The translations under genes were made by a program, and so were the position numbers. From positions 4,484,001 through 4,548,000 of the forward strand of contig NZ_JABRWH010000001.1 in assembly GCF_013248975.1 (NCBI RefSeq): DNA of 64,000 nucleotides, written 5' to 3'. The notes beneath the pieces are model-generated. The model saw only the letters and a list, made by a program, of their open reading frames with translations, did no database searches and was not told where the DNA came from. The DNA comes from Neobacillus endophyticus. Its GTDB lineage: Bacteria > Bacillota > Bacilli > Bacillales > Cytobacillaceae. Positions 36,824-45,937 of this stretch are shown here, in pieces. Positions within the stretch are counted from its first letter, which is position 1; each line of letters opens with the position of its first letter.

Positions 36824-38125
36824 TTAAGGAACAACCCTTCCATTTGCATCTACCCATGAATTTCCTGTCCACCAAATTGGTTTATTTAAGGACGTATCGA
36901 AGTATTCTTTTCCAGCATCATTTGAAGTATAATCAGGTCTTTTATTGGAATTACCGCTCTCACTATATTGATCTAAAATTTTAGCTTTGCCTAAACCAAC
37001 ATAACTTTTAGTGTTAAAGCTACTTGCATTGCTTCCTCTTTGAACAACACTATCATAGCTTAATACATCATGACCATTAAAAATAGCTTTAGCTTTTGAA
37101 TCAGCATCAAACGCATTTGACAGGTAGACAAATCCCGCAATTTGCATATTAGTAAATGAATAAAAATCGGGAGCAGCTACCTCCACAATCGAAACATTTT
37201 TGTGAGTACCTGTATATGTACCATAATTATTTGTCACACTGATCCCAAAACCGTACCTTGGAAACGGGTCAGCAACTGCTTTTACATAAACAAATCCATC
37301 ATTCGCCTTTTCAAAATAATTGTTTTCCACTCTTATGGATCTGGCACTACTATCCCCTTTTGCTGAAATGCTGCCATCAATGACGACTCCTTTTTTACGT
37401 GTTGCTTGGATGGTATTATTTTGTACTGTTATAGACTGTCCCCATAATTCCATGATGTTTCCGCCAAAATAGGAAAAGTTACAATTTTCAATATTTATGG
37501 CATTGATTTGATTTTGATTATTCGATTGAACAAAATGAATCGCTCCTTTTTTCCCCCATTCAAATTCTGAGTTCGTGATCGTAATATTATTAACATTCCC
37601 GTTATCATCTGCATAAAGAAACCAATCTCCGTGCCCTCTCATCCAAACATTATCAATCGTCCAAAAAACCGAATTGTTGCCAAATACGATTCCCTTACCA
37701 CTAATTGCGTCTGTTCCATATTTATTAGAACCATTTCCAAAAATGCTAATATCTTTAATGGACCCTCTTTCCACATTAGGGGCAATCGTAATGCTGTTGC
37801 CTTTATCGGTATTTAAAAGTTTTGTTCCATATTTAGCAGCTCCTCTGATATTGACCGGCTTTTCAATTGTAAATCCCGTGTTCTTATATGTCCCAATTGG
37901 AAAAAATAACTCCCCACCCAAAGGGGTAGCCTGGAGTGCAGCTTTTATAGCAGTTGTATCATCCGTCACACCATCACCTTTTGCTCCAAAATCTTTGACG
38001 TTCGTATATTCCACTTTCTGAGAACTTACAGGGGCGGTCTTAGTTTGATAGATTGTAATACCCAGAAAAATAGATTCAAATAACAACAGTGATAACAATA
38101 TCATCAATTTGAAATTCTTATACAT
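36824..38125 (-). CDS. Secreted right-handed beta-helix (pectate lyase 3-like) protein
   Basis: A 433-residue protein with an N-terminal membrane/signal segment (about 5-25) and a Pectate_lyase_3 type beta helix. The starting motif VKDFGAKGDGVTDDTTAIKAAL (about 45-66) and repeated coil signatures (ITITNSEFEW, INIENCNFSYFGGN, IRVENNYFEKA) are clear. The last 40 residues, DYTSNDAGKEYFDTSLNKPIWWTGN, resemble C-terminal modules of phage tail spikes and exopolysaccharide depolymerases. It likely binds or cleaves a polysaccharide outside the cell. Start ATG 38125 follows AGGAG. Confidence 0.8.
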   Translation of the reverse strand: MYKNFKLMILLSLLLFESIFLGITIYQTKTAPVSSQKVEYTNVKDFGAKGDGVTDDTTAIKAALQATPLGGELFFPIGTYKNTGFTIEKPVNIRGAAKYGTKLLNTDKGNSITIAPNVERGSIKDISIFGNGSNKYGTDAISGKGIVFGNNSVFWTIDNVWMRGHGDWFLYADDNGNVNNITITNSEFEWGKKGAIHFVQSNNQNQINAINIENCNFSYFGGNIMELWGQSITVQNNTIQATRKKGVVIDGSISAKGDSSARSIRVENNYFEKANDGFVYVKAVADPFPRYGFGISVTNNYGTYTGTHKNVSIVEVAAPDFYSFTNMQIAGFVYLSNAFDADSKAKAIFNGHDVLSYDSVVQRGSNASSFNTKSYVGLGKAKILDQYSESGNSNKRPDYTSNDAGKEYFDTSLNKPIWWTGNSWVDANGRVVP

Positions 38126-38395
38126 CTTTATCACTCCTTTTTCATTTTATATTCATTTTTCAAATGAAAATATCCTTCATATAATGTCTTCTCTTACATA
38201 TTTAAATGCGTCTGAATGGAAATAACGGGAAATATGGACAGGGTGAAACCAAATAGATTTCACCCTCCTAAACATATAAATTGGACATGAATAAACTTTC
38301 AAGACTCAGCGTTTTCTACACATCTTTGTAAGTTCATTTGGTTCTGTAACTATCTTTCTATGTATCTTGACGAAAAGATAGTTTAACGATTTATT

Positions 38396-38533
38396 TTATT
38401 GCTTTTTAATAGGTGTCACGACTGAAAATAAATTTTCAGCAGGATCGGTTATATTTACTTCGATAATTTTAAAACCATTATCGCCAGTTTTGCTTTCATT
38501 TTTTCTTGTAATAGTGATTTGCTCGTTTTTCAT
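38396..38533 (-). CDS. Small 45-aa protein, function unknown
   Basis: ATG at 38533 behind a strong GGGAGGAG site; the frame extends 39 codons further without one. Product MKNEQITITRKNESK... ends FSVVTPIKKQ. Charged N-half, then a strand-like hydrophobic end. No family recognised. Confidence 0.5.
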   Translation of the reverse strand: MKNEQITITRKNESKTGDNGFKIIEVNITDPAENLFSVVTPIKKQ

Positions 38534-38783
38534 AATGCTTTCTCTCCTCCCTAACTTTTCTCGCACAGAAGTTACTATATGATGGAAGAGAAAAAATGTG
38601 ATTGTTTCGTTAAAAAATATTTTAAATATCCTCCAAATTGGATTTTTCATTTAGATATACATATTCTTCAAGTATTTTTTGAAATGATCTGTCCTTATGA
38701 TTCGAATAGATTCTTTCGTTCTTCAGCTATCTAAACAATAACCGATAAGTGACGAACAGCCTATTCTGGAAAACACCACATTT

Positions 38784-38925
38784 AAAGAAAACTCGTCGAC
38801 TGGCGAGCCCGTTAGGACGAAGACAGAGGCGTAGTTCGTTGAAAAGCACAGCTGCTTCTCGACTGCGAGGCTAATGCTCACGAAGCATTCCTATGTGCAC
38901 TTATGCCAGATAGGAAAGTTATATT
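38784..38925 (+). repeat. Dispersed repeat, copy A
   Basis: About 140 bases starting AAAGAAAACTCGTCGACTGG that recur at 55313-55447. Begins with the hairpin CTCGTC-GACT-GGCGAG and contains AATGCT-CACGA-AGCATT. Intergenic, adjacent to the terminator at 38938. Confidence 0.8.
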
Positions 38926-38937
38926 CCCATCTGCCAA

Positions 38938-38971
38938 AAAAGGCATTTCCGCTGATGGTGGAAATGCCTTT
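38938..38971 (-). terminator. Terminator of the DUF4317 gene
   Basis: AAAGGCATTTCC and GGAAATGCCTTT arms (12 bp) with an 8-nt loop; on the minus strand ends in TTTTTT. Confidence 0.8.
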
Positions 38972-39004
38972 GAGCTATACATTTTATATACCTTAATCTA
39001 CAAG

Positions 39005-40165
39005 TCAGAGTGTCTCTGATTCCAATTTAAACCCTTCCACGACCACATCTTCATCAACCTCTAACAAGAGGCACCTCTTTCCTTCGAACGTAATATATTT
39101 TACATATTTCAAATCTTTCGGGCTGATGGTGACATTGGCCACCTTTGTCTCGATTTTAATGGTTTTAGGGACTAAATTGGTTGCTTTGAATTCATGTTTT
39201 TCATCATCTACGACCGCTTTGAAAGCATGTTCCACTTTGGCTGGTTCAACATTTTCTACCCCACTTACTGTTAAAATCCGTTCAATATCACGAGTATCCA
39301 ATGTTGGGATTTCACTTTCTTCATTTTCTTGATTCGCCTGAACCAACTTATCGATTTCCTCATAAACATTGGAAATGACCTGGGAATCCACTTCGTCTCC
39401 TATCACTTCTTTTAAGATGAAATCGAAGCAGTCTTTATCCTCCTGAGCCGTGATAATCTGTTCACAATTAAGGACTTCTTCAATAAATCCAAAATCCGGT
39501 TGATTTGCTTTCCCTGCACAATAGAGAATATGATTCACATCTGCCGCATTGTCATTAAATGCTGGGAAAAGAAAGCCTGATAATGGAGAATCTAAATTAA
39601 TGATGGGATCAAAGACGTTATAAGGTTTGAATTCTTTTTCAATATAGTCAAACATCAAGGACTTTTTCGGCAAATCGGTTTTATTGAGACTGCAAAGAAC
39701 AAAGTGATTGGAATAAACCTCGTCATCCCCGCCTTCTTCGGAATCCTGATCCCGTTTTCGGGTCGGTTTTCGATATTCTCCACGGATAAACGTCACGACA
39801 GTATCAAACTCATAAACGGTATGAGCAAACATTTTCGTGACGATTTCCAGCATATATTCTTTCCAATCATCTGTTGTGTTTTGTTGCAATCCTTCGTAAA
39901 GGAACATTTGCGTGCTGTCTTCTATATCTCGTATGAATTTCAGCTCAAATAGTTTTGTATCGAGATGCCCTGTCAAAACCTTTTTAAAGTTTGTCAAAAA
40001 TAATTCTTGTGCTTCCTGATCCAACATTTGAAACGGCTGACTGACATGATGGTAAATCTCGCCTGATTCTTTTTGAACATAAACATTGAAGATTTCACGA
40101 ATGTTCATTCGATGATTATTTAATTTAAATTGCTTACGAATATTTGCGATATCTTTTTTATTCAT
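39005..40165 (-). CDS. DUF4317 family protein
   Basis: A 386-residue soluble acidic protein of the DUF4317 family, found widely in Firmicutes without known function. Family-typical opening is KKDIANIRKQFKLNN, followed by NIREIFNVYVQKESGEIYH and later FPAFNDNAADVNHILYC. ATG at 40165 was preferred for GGGAG nine bases upstream. No membrane segment. It stands alone with its own terminator. No function is proposed. Confidence 0.85.
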   Translation of the reverse strand: MNKKDIANIRKQFKLNNHRMNIREIFNVYVQKESGEIYHHVSQPFQMLDQEAQELFLTNFKKVLTGHLDTKLFELKFIRDIEDSTQMFLYEGLQQNTTDDWKEYMLEIVTKMFAHTVYEFDTVVTFIRGEYRKPTRKRDQDSEEGGDDEVYSNHFVLCSLNKTDLPKKSLMFDYIEKEFKPYNVFDPIINLDSPLSGFLFPAFNDNAADVNHILYCAGKANQPDFGFIEEVLNCEQIITAQEDKDCFDFILKEVIGDEVDSQVISNVYEEIDKLVQANQENEESEIPTLDTRDIERILTVSGVENVEPAKVEHAFKAVVDDEKHEFKATNLVPKTIKIETKVANVTISPKDLKYVKYITFEGKRCLLLEVDEDVVVEGFKLESETL

Positions 40166-40328
40166 ATTTTTCAACTCCCATCCCTGATTATACTGTTCTG
40201 TCTTGAAAATAGTAATACTTGATATTTTTTCAATTTTAATAGCAGAAAGAAAGAGAGTTGAAATAGGGTCGGGAAGTCTTTGAAAAGCATTGCCGATTCT
40301 TTATGTATACCTGTCAAACTTGGCTGTT

Positions 40329-40366
40329 GTATAACAAAGCCTTTATATAAAAAGGCTTTGTTATAC
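40329..40366. terminator. Strong inverted repeat upstream of the DUF4317 gene
   Basis: Perfect 16-bp arms GTATAACAAAGCCTTT (40329-40344) and its complement (40351-40366), 6-nt loop. Probably the terminator of whatever minus-strand gene once ended at 40444. The rest of 40166-40443 holds nothing recognised. Confidence 0.5.
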
Positions 40367-40443
40367 ATATTGATCTCTGCCCCATTCACTAAGAGCATAA
40401 TCTAACATGTTTTGGAACAAAGCCATAAGAATAAAATCTACAT

Positions 40444-40614
40444 CTAAACTTCAGTTTGGTTTCCATCTTCACCAGAGTTATCTGCCCTTCCAAAACCTCC
40501 GACAGTATGCTGCTGTTTAGTATTGGAACTTTCAATCGCTGTATTTGTTCCTGCTGCACTGTCATCGCCGCCGCCACTTGCAACCTGAGTGGCCCCAGCC
40601 TGTTCTATGTAAAA
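40444..40614 (-). pseudogene. C-terminal remnant of a Gly/Asn/Thr-rich protein
   Basis: A 56-codon minus-strand stretch with protein-like composition (QAGATQVASGGGDDSAAG..., then KQQHTVGGFGRADNSGEDG) and a stop at 40444 but no start codon or ribosome binding site. It begins directly after the terminator hairpin at 40616-40644. Likely the surviving tail of a deleted or rearranged gene; could be spore-surface in style, but that is a guess. Confidence 0.4.
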
Positions 40615-40615
40615 C

Positions 40616-40644
40616 AAAACCTTCCAAGCCAAATGGAAGGTTTT
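40616..40644 (-). terminator. Terminator of the PNPOx-fold gene
   Basis: Perfect 11-bp arms AAAACCTTCCA / TGGAAGGTTTT with a 7-nt loop, followed on the minus strand by GTTTTAC. Confidence 0.8.
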
Positions 40645-40711
40645 GTGAAATCCATATTTTTATAATGTATTGCAGCCTGCTAAAATGGGCTGATACGATT
40701 CGTCCTCATTT

Positions 40712-41266
40712 TCATTCCTCTTTTCCTAGTGGAGTAACAATCCCATCCATGCTGATCGAATTTTTCTTTTTACGGTATTCTTCCAGCTCTTGTTCGGTTT
40801 TATAGGCAGCCCATTTTTGAAGGGTATCTCGTTCTCCATTATAGCTATAAAATGGGACACTGAACCCACAGGATGTTTTCACTGTGTCTATCTTGGCATA
40901 AATAACTTGCCTTGCACCTGGGAGAATGTCAAAATGCTTGATCGTATCATTCCATTCAGGTGAACTGGGTAAGATCACTTTACCTTTTCCATATAGACGC
41001 AAAATCAGCGGAGGACCTTCAAATGCTAAAAACATAATGGTTATTCTTCCATTTTCCTGTAAATGTGCACTCGTTTCATTTCCACTCCCAGTCAAATCTA
41101 AATAAGCAATTTCTGTCGGTGAAAAAATCCTGAGTACATCATGCCCTTTTGGAGAAATGTTTACATGTGCATCATCTGAAAGAGGTGCAGAACTAACAAA
41201 AAAAATTCGTTGTTTTTTGATAAATTCTTCGTGAGCTGGCAGTAACGATGAATAAAAAGTACCCAA
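40712..41266 (-). CDS. Pyridoxamine 5'-phosphate oxidase-fold protein
   Basis: A 184-residue flavin-binding split-barrel protein of the PNPOx family. Characteristic segments are FFVSSAPLSDDAHVNISPKGHD, YLDLTGSGNETSAHL, ITIMFLAFEGPP and TSCGFSVPFYSYNGERDTL. The start is probably TTG at 41266 (giving MGTFYSSLLPAH), with AAGGGGG upstream and agreement with relatives as remembered; the frame extends 11 codons. Such proteins are FMN- or F420-like reductases/oxidases of unknown substrate; not the vitamin B6 enzyme itself. Confidence 0.85.
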   Translation of the reverse strand: MGTFYSSLLPAHEEFIKKQRIFFVSSAPLSDDAHVNISPKGHDVLRIFSPTEIAYLDLTGSGNETSAHLQENGRITIMFLAFEGPPLILRLYGKGKVILPSSPEWNDTIKHFDILPGARQVIYAKIDTVKTSCGFSVPFYSYNGERDTLQKWAAYKTEQELEEYRKKKNSISMDGIVTPLGKEE

Positions 41267-41499
41267 GAAGATCCCCCTTTTCCAAAAAAAATTGGACACA
41301 CAAAAATGTTTTCAATGACCATCATTTACAGTGTTTATTATTTCGAATTTTCTTGATTCTATAATTTTGGTAAAAATAAGTCAACCAAATATTTTCCATT
41401 TATCTTTTAAACGCTTTAATTATTTGGTATATTTGGAAAAATATATATTATTTCAATCTATTATTTGGCGATAAAAAAAAGCAGAGGAGAAATTATTTT

Positions 41500-42420
41500 A
41501 TGGCATTTATAGAATTATTAGTGGTTGGTGGTTTTGGATTATTTTTAGGGACAAGAATTAGGCCAAGTCTAAAAAATCAAAGAAAAGTCACTGCTAAAGC
41601 CGAAAATTTAAAGCTTCCCTTTGATTTAGGTTTAAGAAATGATTGCGAGTATTCTAATTTCCTAAATGATTTACGAATTAAGCTTGAAGATTCACTTGAC
41701 CCTGTCTATCTGGAAAATGTTAAAAAACGTGTAATGGAAAAGTGCAGCTGGTCTGAAGCGGAATTTGCAGTATATTTATATGGTGTAAAGCAATTTTTCT
41801 TATTAAATGCCGTTTTAAAGTCTGTCCCCATGTATAGTAAAGAAGTGGATGAAATTTGGCATGAAATGTTAATGTTTACAAGAGAATATCAAGCTTTTTG
41901 CCAGCAATTTATTGGGGAAATGATTCATCATGAACCAAACATATCCGAAATAACTAGCGAGGTTGAAGTTGCAAGAGCGGAATTTGATTGGTTATATAGT
42001 CAATTCTTTGAAATAAACGAAGTGAATAAGTTTATATATAATGGATTTTACCAATTTAAACTGGCCGAAAATCGAATTCATGAATTAGAAAAAATGACAC
42101 TGGCAGAAATTCAATCTTTCTTTTTTAAAAAGAATCAAATGGTTGTTGCCATTTCAGAATCGGTTGCAGGAAAATTAAAAATGCAGGTCGAACAAGTGAA
42201 ATTGTTAAAAGCGGAGAAATCACAAATAAAACCTAGTTCAAATGATGGTGACAATGTGTTATATAGTTTATTTTCTGACGAGGCCCAGGATCATACAGAC
42301 CAAACCGGCGCCCATCACAATAATGGAAGTCATCACCATACGAACATTCATCACCATTCTTGCTCATCACATTCTTGTTCTTCCCATTCCTGTTCATCCT
42401 GCAGTTCTTGCTCATCCTAA
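41500..42420 (+). CDS. Protein with GRDP-like motif and His/Cys/Ser-rich tail
   Basis: A 306-residue protein with a short N-terminal hydrophobic segment (residues 3-19), so possibly membrane-anchored. The middle contains VDEIWHEMLMFTREYQAFCQQFIGEMIHHEP, resembling the W-H...Y..FC...G...H signature of plant glycine-rich-domain (GRDP) proteins. From about residue 260 the sequence becomes a metal-binding-type tail: HHNNGSHHHTNIHHHSC, then repeats of CSSHSCSS ending CSSCSS. About seven Cys and a dozen His fall in the last 45 residues. Ribosome binding site GCAGAGGAGA. Metal storage or sensing is an inference from the tail only. Confidence 0.7.
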   Translation: MAFIELLVVGGFGLFLGTRIRPSLKNQRKVTAKAENLKLPFDLGLRNDCEYSNFLNDLRIKLEDSLDPVYLENVKKRVMEKCSWSEAEFAVYLYGVKQFFLLNAVLKSVPMYSKEVDEIWHEMLMFTREYQAFCQQFIGEMIHHEPNISEITSEVEVARAEFDWLYSQFFEINEVNKFIYNGFYQFKLAENRIHELEKMTLAEIQSFFFKKNQMVVAISESVAGKLKMQVEQVKLLKAEKSQIKPSSNDGDNVLYSLFSDEAQDHTDQTGAHHNNGSHHHTNIHHHSCSSHSCSSHSCSSCSSCSS

Positions 42421-42492
42421 AGCAGCTGATGATTTAACATGATGTACAAAAGAACAAATATTAAATGAAATTAACATGATTCCATTGAAAGA

Positions 42493-42521
42493 GGGATCAA
42501 AACTGACTGTAGTTTGATCCC
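42493..42521. terminator. Bidirectional terminator before cheV
   Basis: GGGATCAAA (42493-42501) and TTTGATCCC (42513-42521) between the convergent His/Cys-tail gene and cheV; T-rich on both sides. Confidence 0.75.
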
Positions 42522-42536
42522 CCCTTTTCTTCCAAT

Positions 42537-43451
42537 TTATTTTACCTGGAGTAAAGAATCCAGGATATTTACCAGCTCTTCAATTTCAGGTTTGGATACT
42601 TGTGCATCTGCCCCTACACTTTCTCCTTTGTGCCTCAAGTCTTGAGTAATTAAAGAGGAGAAAATAACAACAGGCAAACGATTTAAAATGGCATGATCTT
42701 TTATCCGCTTCGTTAGATGAAGCCCGTCCATTTTTGGCATTTCAATATCTGTAATTAAACAGTCAATTTCTTCAAAAACAGCTTCTCCCTTATTTTGGAC
42801 CATTTCTTCTATATAATCCCACATTTCCTTACCATTAGTTTTAATAGTAAGTTTTTGATATCCCGACTTTTTGATGCTGTCTTGAATAAGTTGGATAAGG
42901 AAAGAGGAGTCCTCCGCAAGTAGAATATGTTTTTCACTTCTTGCCACTTTCGGTTCAATCTTACTAGTACGGGTCTCATTTATACCTACATTCGGATTAA
43001 TTTCAGTCAGAATTTTCTCGAAATCCAATAGGAGAATAATTTTACCCTCTTTTCGTACGATTCCTATTATTAAACCGCCATCATCTTGCATCGTATCAGA
43101 AGGTGTATCAATATCTTCCCATGTTAACCGGTGAATTCCTTTTAATGTGTCTACTTGAAAGGCTACGACCATTTGATTCATTTCAGTAATGATCCATTTA
43201 CAAACCCCATCAAATTTCCGTTCTTGTAAACCAAGGACTTTCACAAGATTGATGACAGGAATAACTTTTCCTCTTAGTTCACTAACCCCCATAACAAAAG
43301 GATGAGAAAGCGGAATTGGTGTAAAAGGACGTGCTTCTACAAGCTCTTTTACCTTCAATACATTGATTCCATATGCATTCTCTCCAATTTGAAACTCCAT
43401 GATTTCCAGTTCGTTTGAACCACTTACTACTTGTTTATTGGTCTCCATCAT
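42537..43451 (-). CDS. cheV: Chemotaxis coupling protein CheV
   Basis: A 304-residue fusion of a CheW domain (about 15-155) and a response-regulator receiver domain (about 172-300). CheV links chemoreceptors to the kinase CheA and takes part in adaptation through phosphorylation. The CheW part shows EFQIGENAYGINVLKVKEL and GVSELRGKVIPVINL; the receiver has LLAEDSSFL (acidic pocket), the phosphoacceptor Asp in CLITDIEMPKMDG, and the conserved Lys in AQVSKPE. Two adjacent ATGs follow AAGGGAG. No other chemotaxis genes are nearby, which is common for cheV in Bacillus. Confidence 0.93.
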   Translation of the reverse strand: MMETNKQVVSGSNELEIMEFQIGENAYGINVLKVKELVEARPFTPIPLSHPFVMGVSELRGKVIPVINLVKVLGLQERKFDGVCKWIITEMNQMVVAFQVDTLKGIHRLTWEDIDTPSDTMQDDGGLIIGIVRKEGKIILLLDFEKILTEINPNVGINETRTSKIEPKVARSEKHILLAEDSSFLIQLIQDSIKKSGYQKLTIKTNGKEMWDYIEEMVQNKGEAVFEEIDCLITDIEMPKMDGLHLTKRIKDHAILNRLPVVIFSSLITQDLRHKGESVGADAQVSKPEIEELVNILDSLLQVK

Positions 43452-43676
43452 ATGCTCCCTTTCGATTACTTTATATATAAAATCGGAAGAATTTCAATTT
43501 AGTTTAACATTATATTTGGGAACATTTTATTATTACCTGTTCATTGCAACAAATATTCATAGGCACTTATTACTATATCAGTATTCAATCCAATTAATTA
43601 ACCGTCTATATTGTTTTTACATAGGAAGGAGTGATAATCTAAAAACAGCGAAATTTGTTGGTAGAGGAGGATTTAT

Positions 43677-44183
43677 GTGGAATTTAGATTAGCATTAGAA
43701 TCAGATGTAGCGTCGATTATGAGTATTATTAAACAAGCGCAATCATACTTTAAGGAACAAAGAATTAACCAATGGCAGAATGGTTATCCAAATCCTGAAG
43801 TGATAATGAATGATATCAGGAAAAAATATAGCTATGTCTTGGTAAAAGAAGATAAAGTGGTTGGTACTGTTGCGGTTTCGTTTGACGGGGAGAAAACCTA
43901 TGATTTTATTTTTAATGGGGATTGGCTAAGTCATCAGGCATATGCGGTCATTCATCGTATGGCTGTTGATGCGCAATTGAAAGGCTTGGGATTATCATCT
44001 ATCATTATGAAAAAAATAGAAGAAATGTGCCTGAATAAAGGTGTACATAGCATTAAAATAGATACACATCAAGAAAATAAATCCATGCAAAAGTTGCTGC
44101 AGAAAAATGGTTTCCAGTATTGCGGCATTATTCATTTGCTAGACAAAAGTGAACGACTAGCTTTTGAAAAAATCCTTCTATAA
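43677..44183 (+). CDS. GNAT-family N-acetyltransferase
   Basis: A 168-residue GNAT protein starting at GTG 43677 behind AGAGGAGG. The core is IHRMAVDAQLKGLGLSSIIMKKI (QxKGLGL acetyl-CoA loop) with the C-terminal SIKIDTHQENKSMQKLLQKNGFQYCGII. N-terminal FRLALESDVASIMSII is typical. Substrate unknown. Confidence 0.87.
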   Translation: MEFRLALESDVASIMSIIKQAQSYFKEQRINQWQNGYPNPEVIMNDIRKKYSYVLVKEDKVVGTVAVSFDGEKTYDFIFNGDWLSHQAYAVIHRMAVDAQLKGLGLSSIIMKKIEEMCLNKGVHSIKIDTHQENKSMQKLLQKNGFQYCGIIHLLDKSERLAFEKILL

Positions 44184-44193
44184 CACCGGAATC

Positions 44194-44217
44194 GGAGGCC
44201 TTATTTGAGAGGCCTCC
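44194..44217. terminator. Hairpin between convergent genes
   Basis: GGAGGCC (44194-44200) and GGCCTCC (44211-44217), 10-nt loop; positioned to end both the GNAT gene and the GGCT gene. Confidence 0.55.
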
Positions 44218-44227
44218 ATAGAAGATT

Positions 44228-45091
44228 CTATTTTTCATTTTCCGAAAGATATTTCGCATGTTCCTTGATGTTGTCAAGGTATCCCTCGCTTAAAAATCCA
44301 CTGCCTCCGCGAATAATTTCTTCAAGATAATGGGATGGCGGAGCCGTTTCCGCTTCTTTATGTACCACCGTGAATGTTAAAACATCTTTTACAAATGATC
44401 CGTTCACAGTAAGGTCTACGAATGTGGGACGGTACCAATTGACAGCAACCCCTTCCCTCTTATAAAGGTATGAAAGGCAATCGAATGGAATTTCATATAT
44501 AATTCCTTCCACTATCCCTCCATCTTTCTGCACGATATCTGCCCTGCCGCCGTCATCTGCTTTTATCGTATACTTCAATGTATACCCATTTAAAAATCCT
44601 CGCCCTACTACTTTTTGAAAAAAATGCTCCACTTGATGCTTTTTAAACCGCTCATGGTCCATACAGCTTCCATAAGCAAAATATAGTATCTTCTGGTTTT
44701 CGCGCGGAAACCCGAACAGTTTCCAGTCACCTGATGAGATATATTTTATTAACAGTTTTTTATTATCAGGGGCTATGAAATATAGATAGGCTTCTTGTGA
44801 ACCAGTATCATGATAGACCATTTGCTTTTGTCGTATATACAAATTATCTACTCCATCTGGTACATAGTCTTCCAGCTCGTCCAAGATAGAAAGCTGCTCA
44901 TCTGTCACAAGATATAGTTCGCCATAAATCCACTCGTTTTCTGATTCTTCTAAAGCGGGATATCCCAGACCAGTATCATAAAGCCGGCCTTTTGTCCTTG
45001 CCTGTTCCGCCACAAGAATAGCCTCTTTCAGTAAAGCATGATTTACCTCATGCTTTCTTAATGTTCCATACACAAAAACATAGTGGTTCAT
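44228..45091 (-). CDS. Double gamma-glutamylcyclotransferase-like protein (YkqA type)
   Basis: A 287-residue protein with two GGCT/AIG2 folds in tandem, like Bacillus YkqA. Domain 1 (about 1-115) starts YVFVYGTLRK and has the GELYLVTDEQL strand with the conserved Glu; domain 2 (about 130-285) starts ILYFAYGSCMD and contains GIIYEIP at the equivalent place. GGCT enzymes release 5-oxoproline from gamma-glutamyl compounds. Whether both domains are active is uncertain. Single gene. Confidence 0.85.
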   Translation of the reverse strand: MNHYVFVYGTLRKHEVNHALLKEAILVAEQARTKGRLYDTGLGYPALEESENEWIYGELYLVTDEQLSILDELEDYVPDGVDNLYIRQKQMVYHDTGSQEAYLYFIAPDNKKLLIKYISSGDWKLFGFPRENQKILYFAYGSCMDHERFKKHQVEHFFQKVVGRGFLNGYTLKYTIKADDGGRADIVQKDGGIVEGIIYEIPFDCLSYLYKREGVAVNWYRPTFVDLTVNGSFVKDVLTFTVVHKEAETAPPSHYLEEIIRGGSGFLSEGYLDNIKEHAKYLSENEK

Positions 45092-45183
45092 GATCTACAC
45101 TCCAATCTATGATAGTTATGAAGAGGTCCTATTTTTATAACTAGGGGTTGTATTCGAACAGCATTCACCTTTTTAACTTCGAC

Positions 45184-45840
45184 CTGTCCGTTTAGGCCTC
45201 GGATTCGGACAACTTTCTGCGGCTTTTCGTTCGTCCTGTCCGTATTGACCTCAAATTCGGGCAACTTTCTACGGCTTTTCTTTCGTCCTGTCCGTATTGG
45301 CCTCGGATTCGGACAACTTTCTGCGGCTTTTCTTTCGTCCTGTCCGTATTGACCTCAAATTCGGACTGCTTTCTGCGGCTTTTCTTTCGTCCTGTCCGTA
45401 TTTACCTCGAATTCGGACTGCTTTCTGCGGCTTTTCTTTCGTCTTGTCCGTATTGGCCTCGGATTCGGACTGCTTTCTGCGGCCTTTCGTTCGTCCTGTC
45501 CGTATTGGCCTCAGATTCGGACAACTTTCTGTGGCTTTTCTTTCGTCCTGTCCGTATTGACCTCAAATTCGGACTGCTTTCTGCCGCTTTTCGTTCGTCC
45601 TGTCCGAATTGGCCTCGGATTCGGACAACTTTCCTCAACTTTTCTTCCGACCTGTCCGAATAGATACTGGATTCGGACTGCTTTTTGGAGATTTTCGTTC
45701 GACATGTCCGTATTGACCTCGGATTCGGACAACTTTCCTCAACTTTTCTTTACACCTGTCCGAATAGATCATGGATTCGGACAACTTTCCTCTGCTGTTC
45801 GTTCGATCTGTCCAAATAGACCTTCCCCACAGACTTTTTT
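45184..45840. repeat. Tandem array of thirteen 52-bp units
   Basis: The block CTGTCCG recurs at 45184, 45236, 45288, 45340, 45392, 45444 (TTGTCCG), 45496, 45548, 45600, 45652, 45704 (ATGTCCG), 45756 and 45808 (degenerate), an exact 52-bp period. Within most units TGTCCG and CGGAC(A/T) are inverted, forming a stem of up to nine pairs (TGTCCGAAT/ATTCGGACA in the unit at 45600). Units at the left are more alike; those at the right have diverged. Because 52 is not a multiple of three, the open frames crossing it are not a conserved repeat protein. Confidence 0.9.
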
Positions 45841-45937
45841 CAGCAATTTCCCGCACAAGTAACCCAAACGATATTTGTATTCCTAGAGTAGAAATACAAT
45901 ACCGCTCCGCCCCTGAAAAGACACATTTTTATTAAAA

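Noticed and set aside
38135..38395. Terminator from the GGGTGAAA/TTTCACCC dyad near 38240
   Set aside because: The stem is short and has no T run on either strand, so I did not list it as a terminator.
45184..45840. CRISPR array
   Set aside because: All parts of the 52-bp unit are repeated; there are no unique spacers, no invariant repeat/spacer division, and no cas genes nearby.
45297..45862. Repeat-containing proteins on both strands across the 52-bp array
   Set aside because: The unit length is not a multiple of three, frames rotate from unit to unit, and no ribosome binding sites precede them; the open frames follow from the repeat composition.
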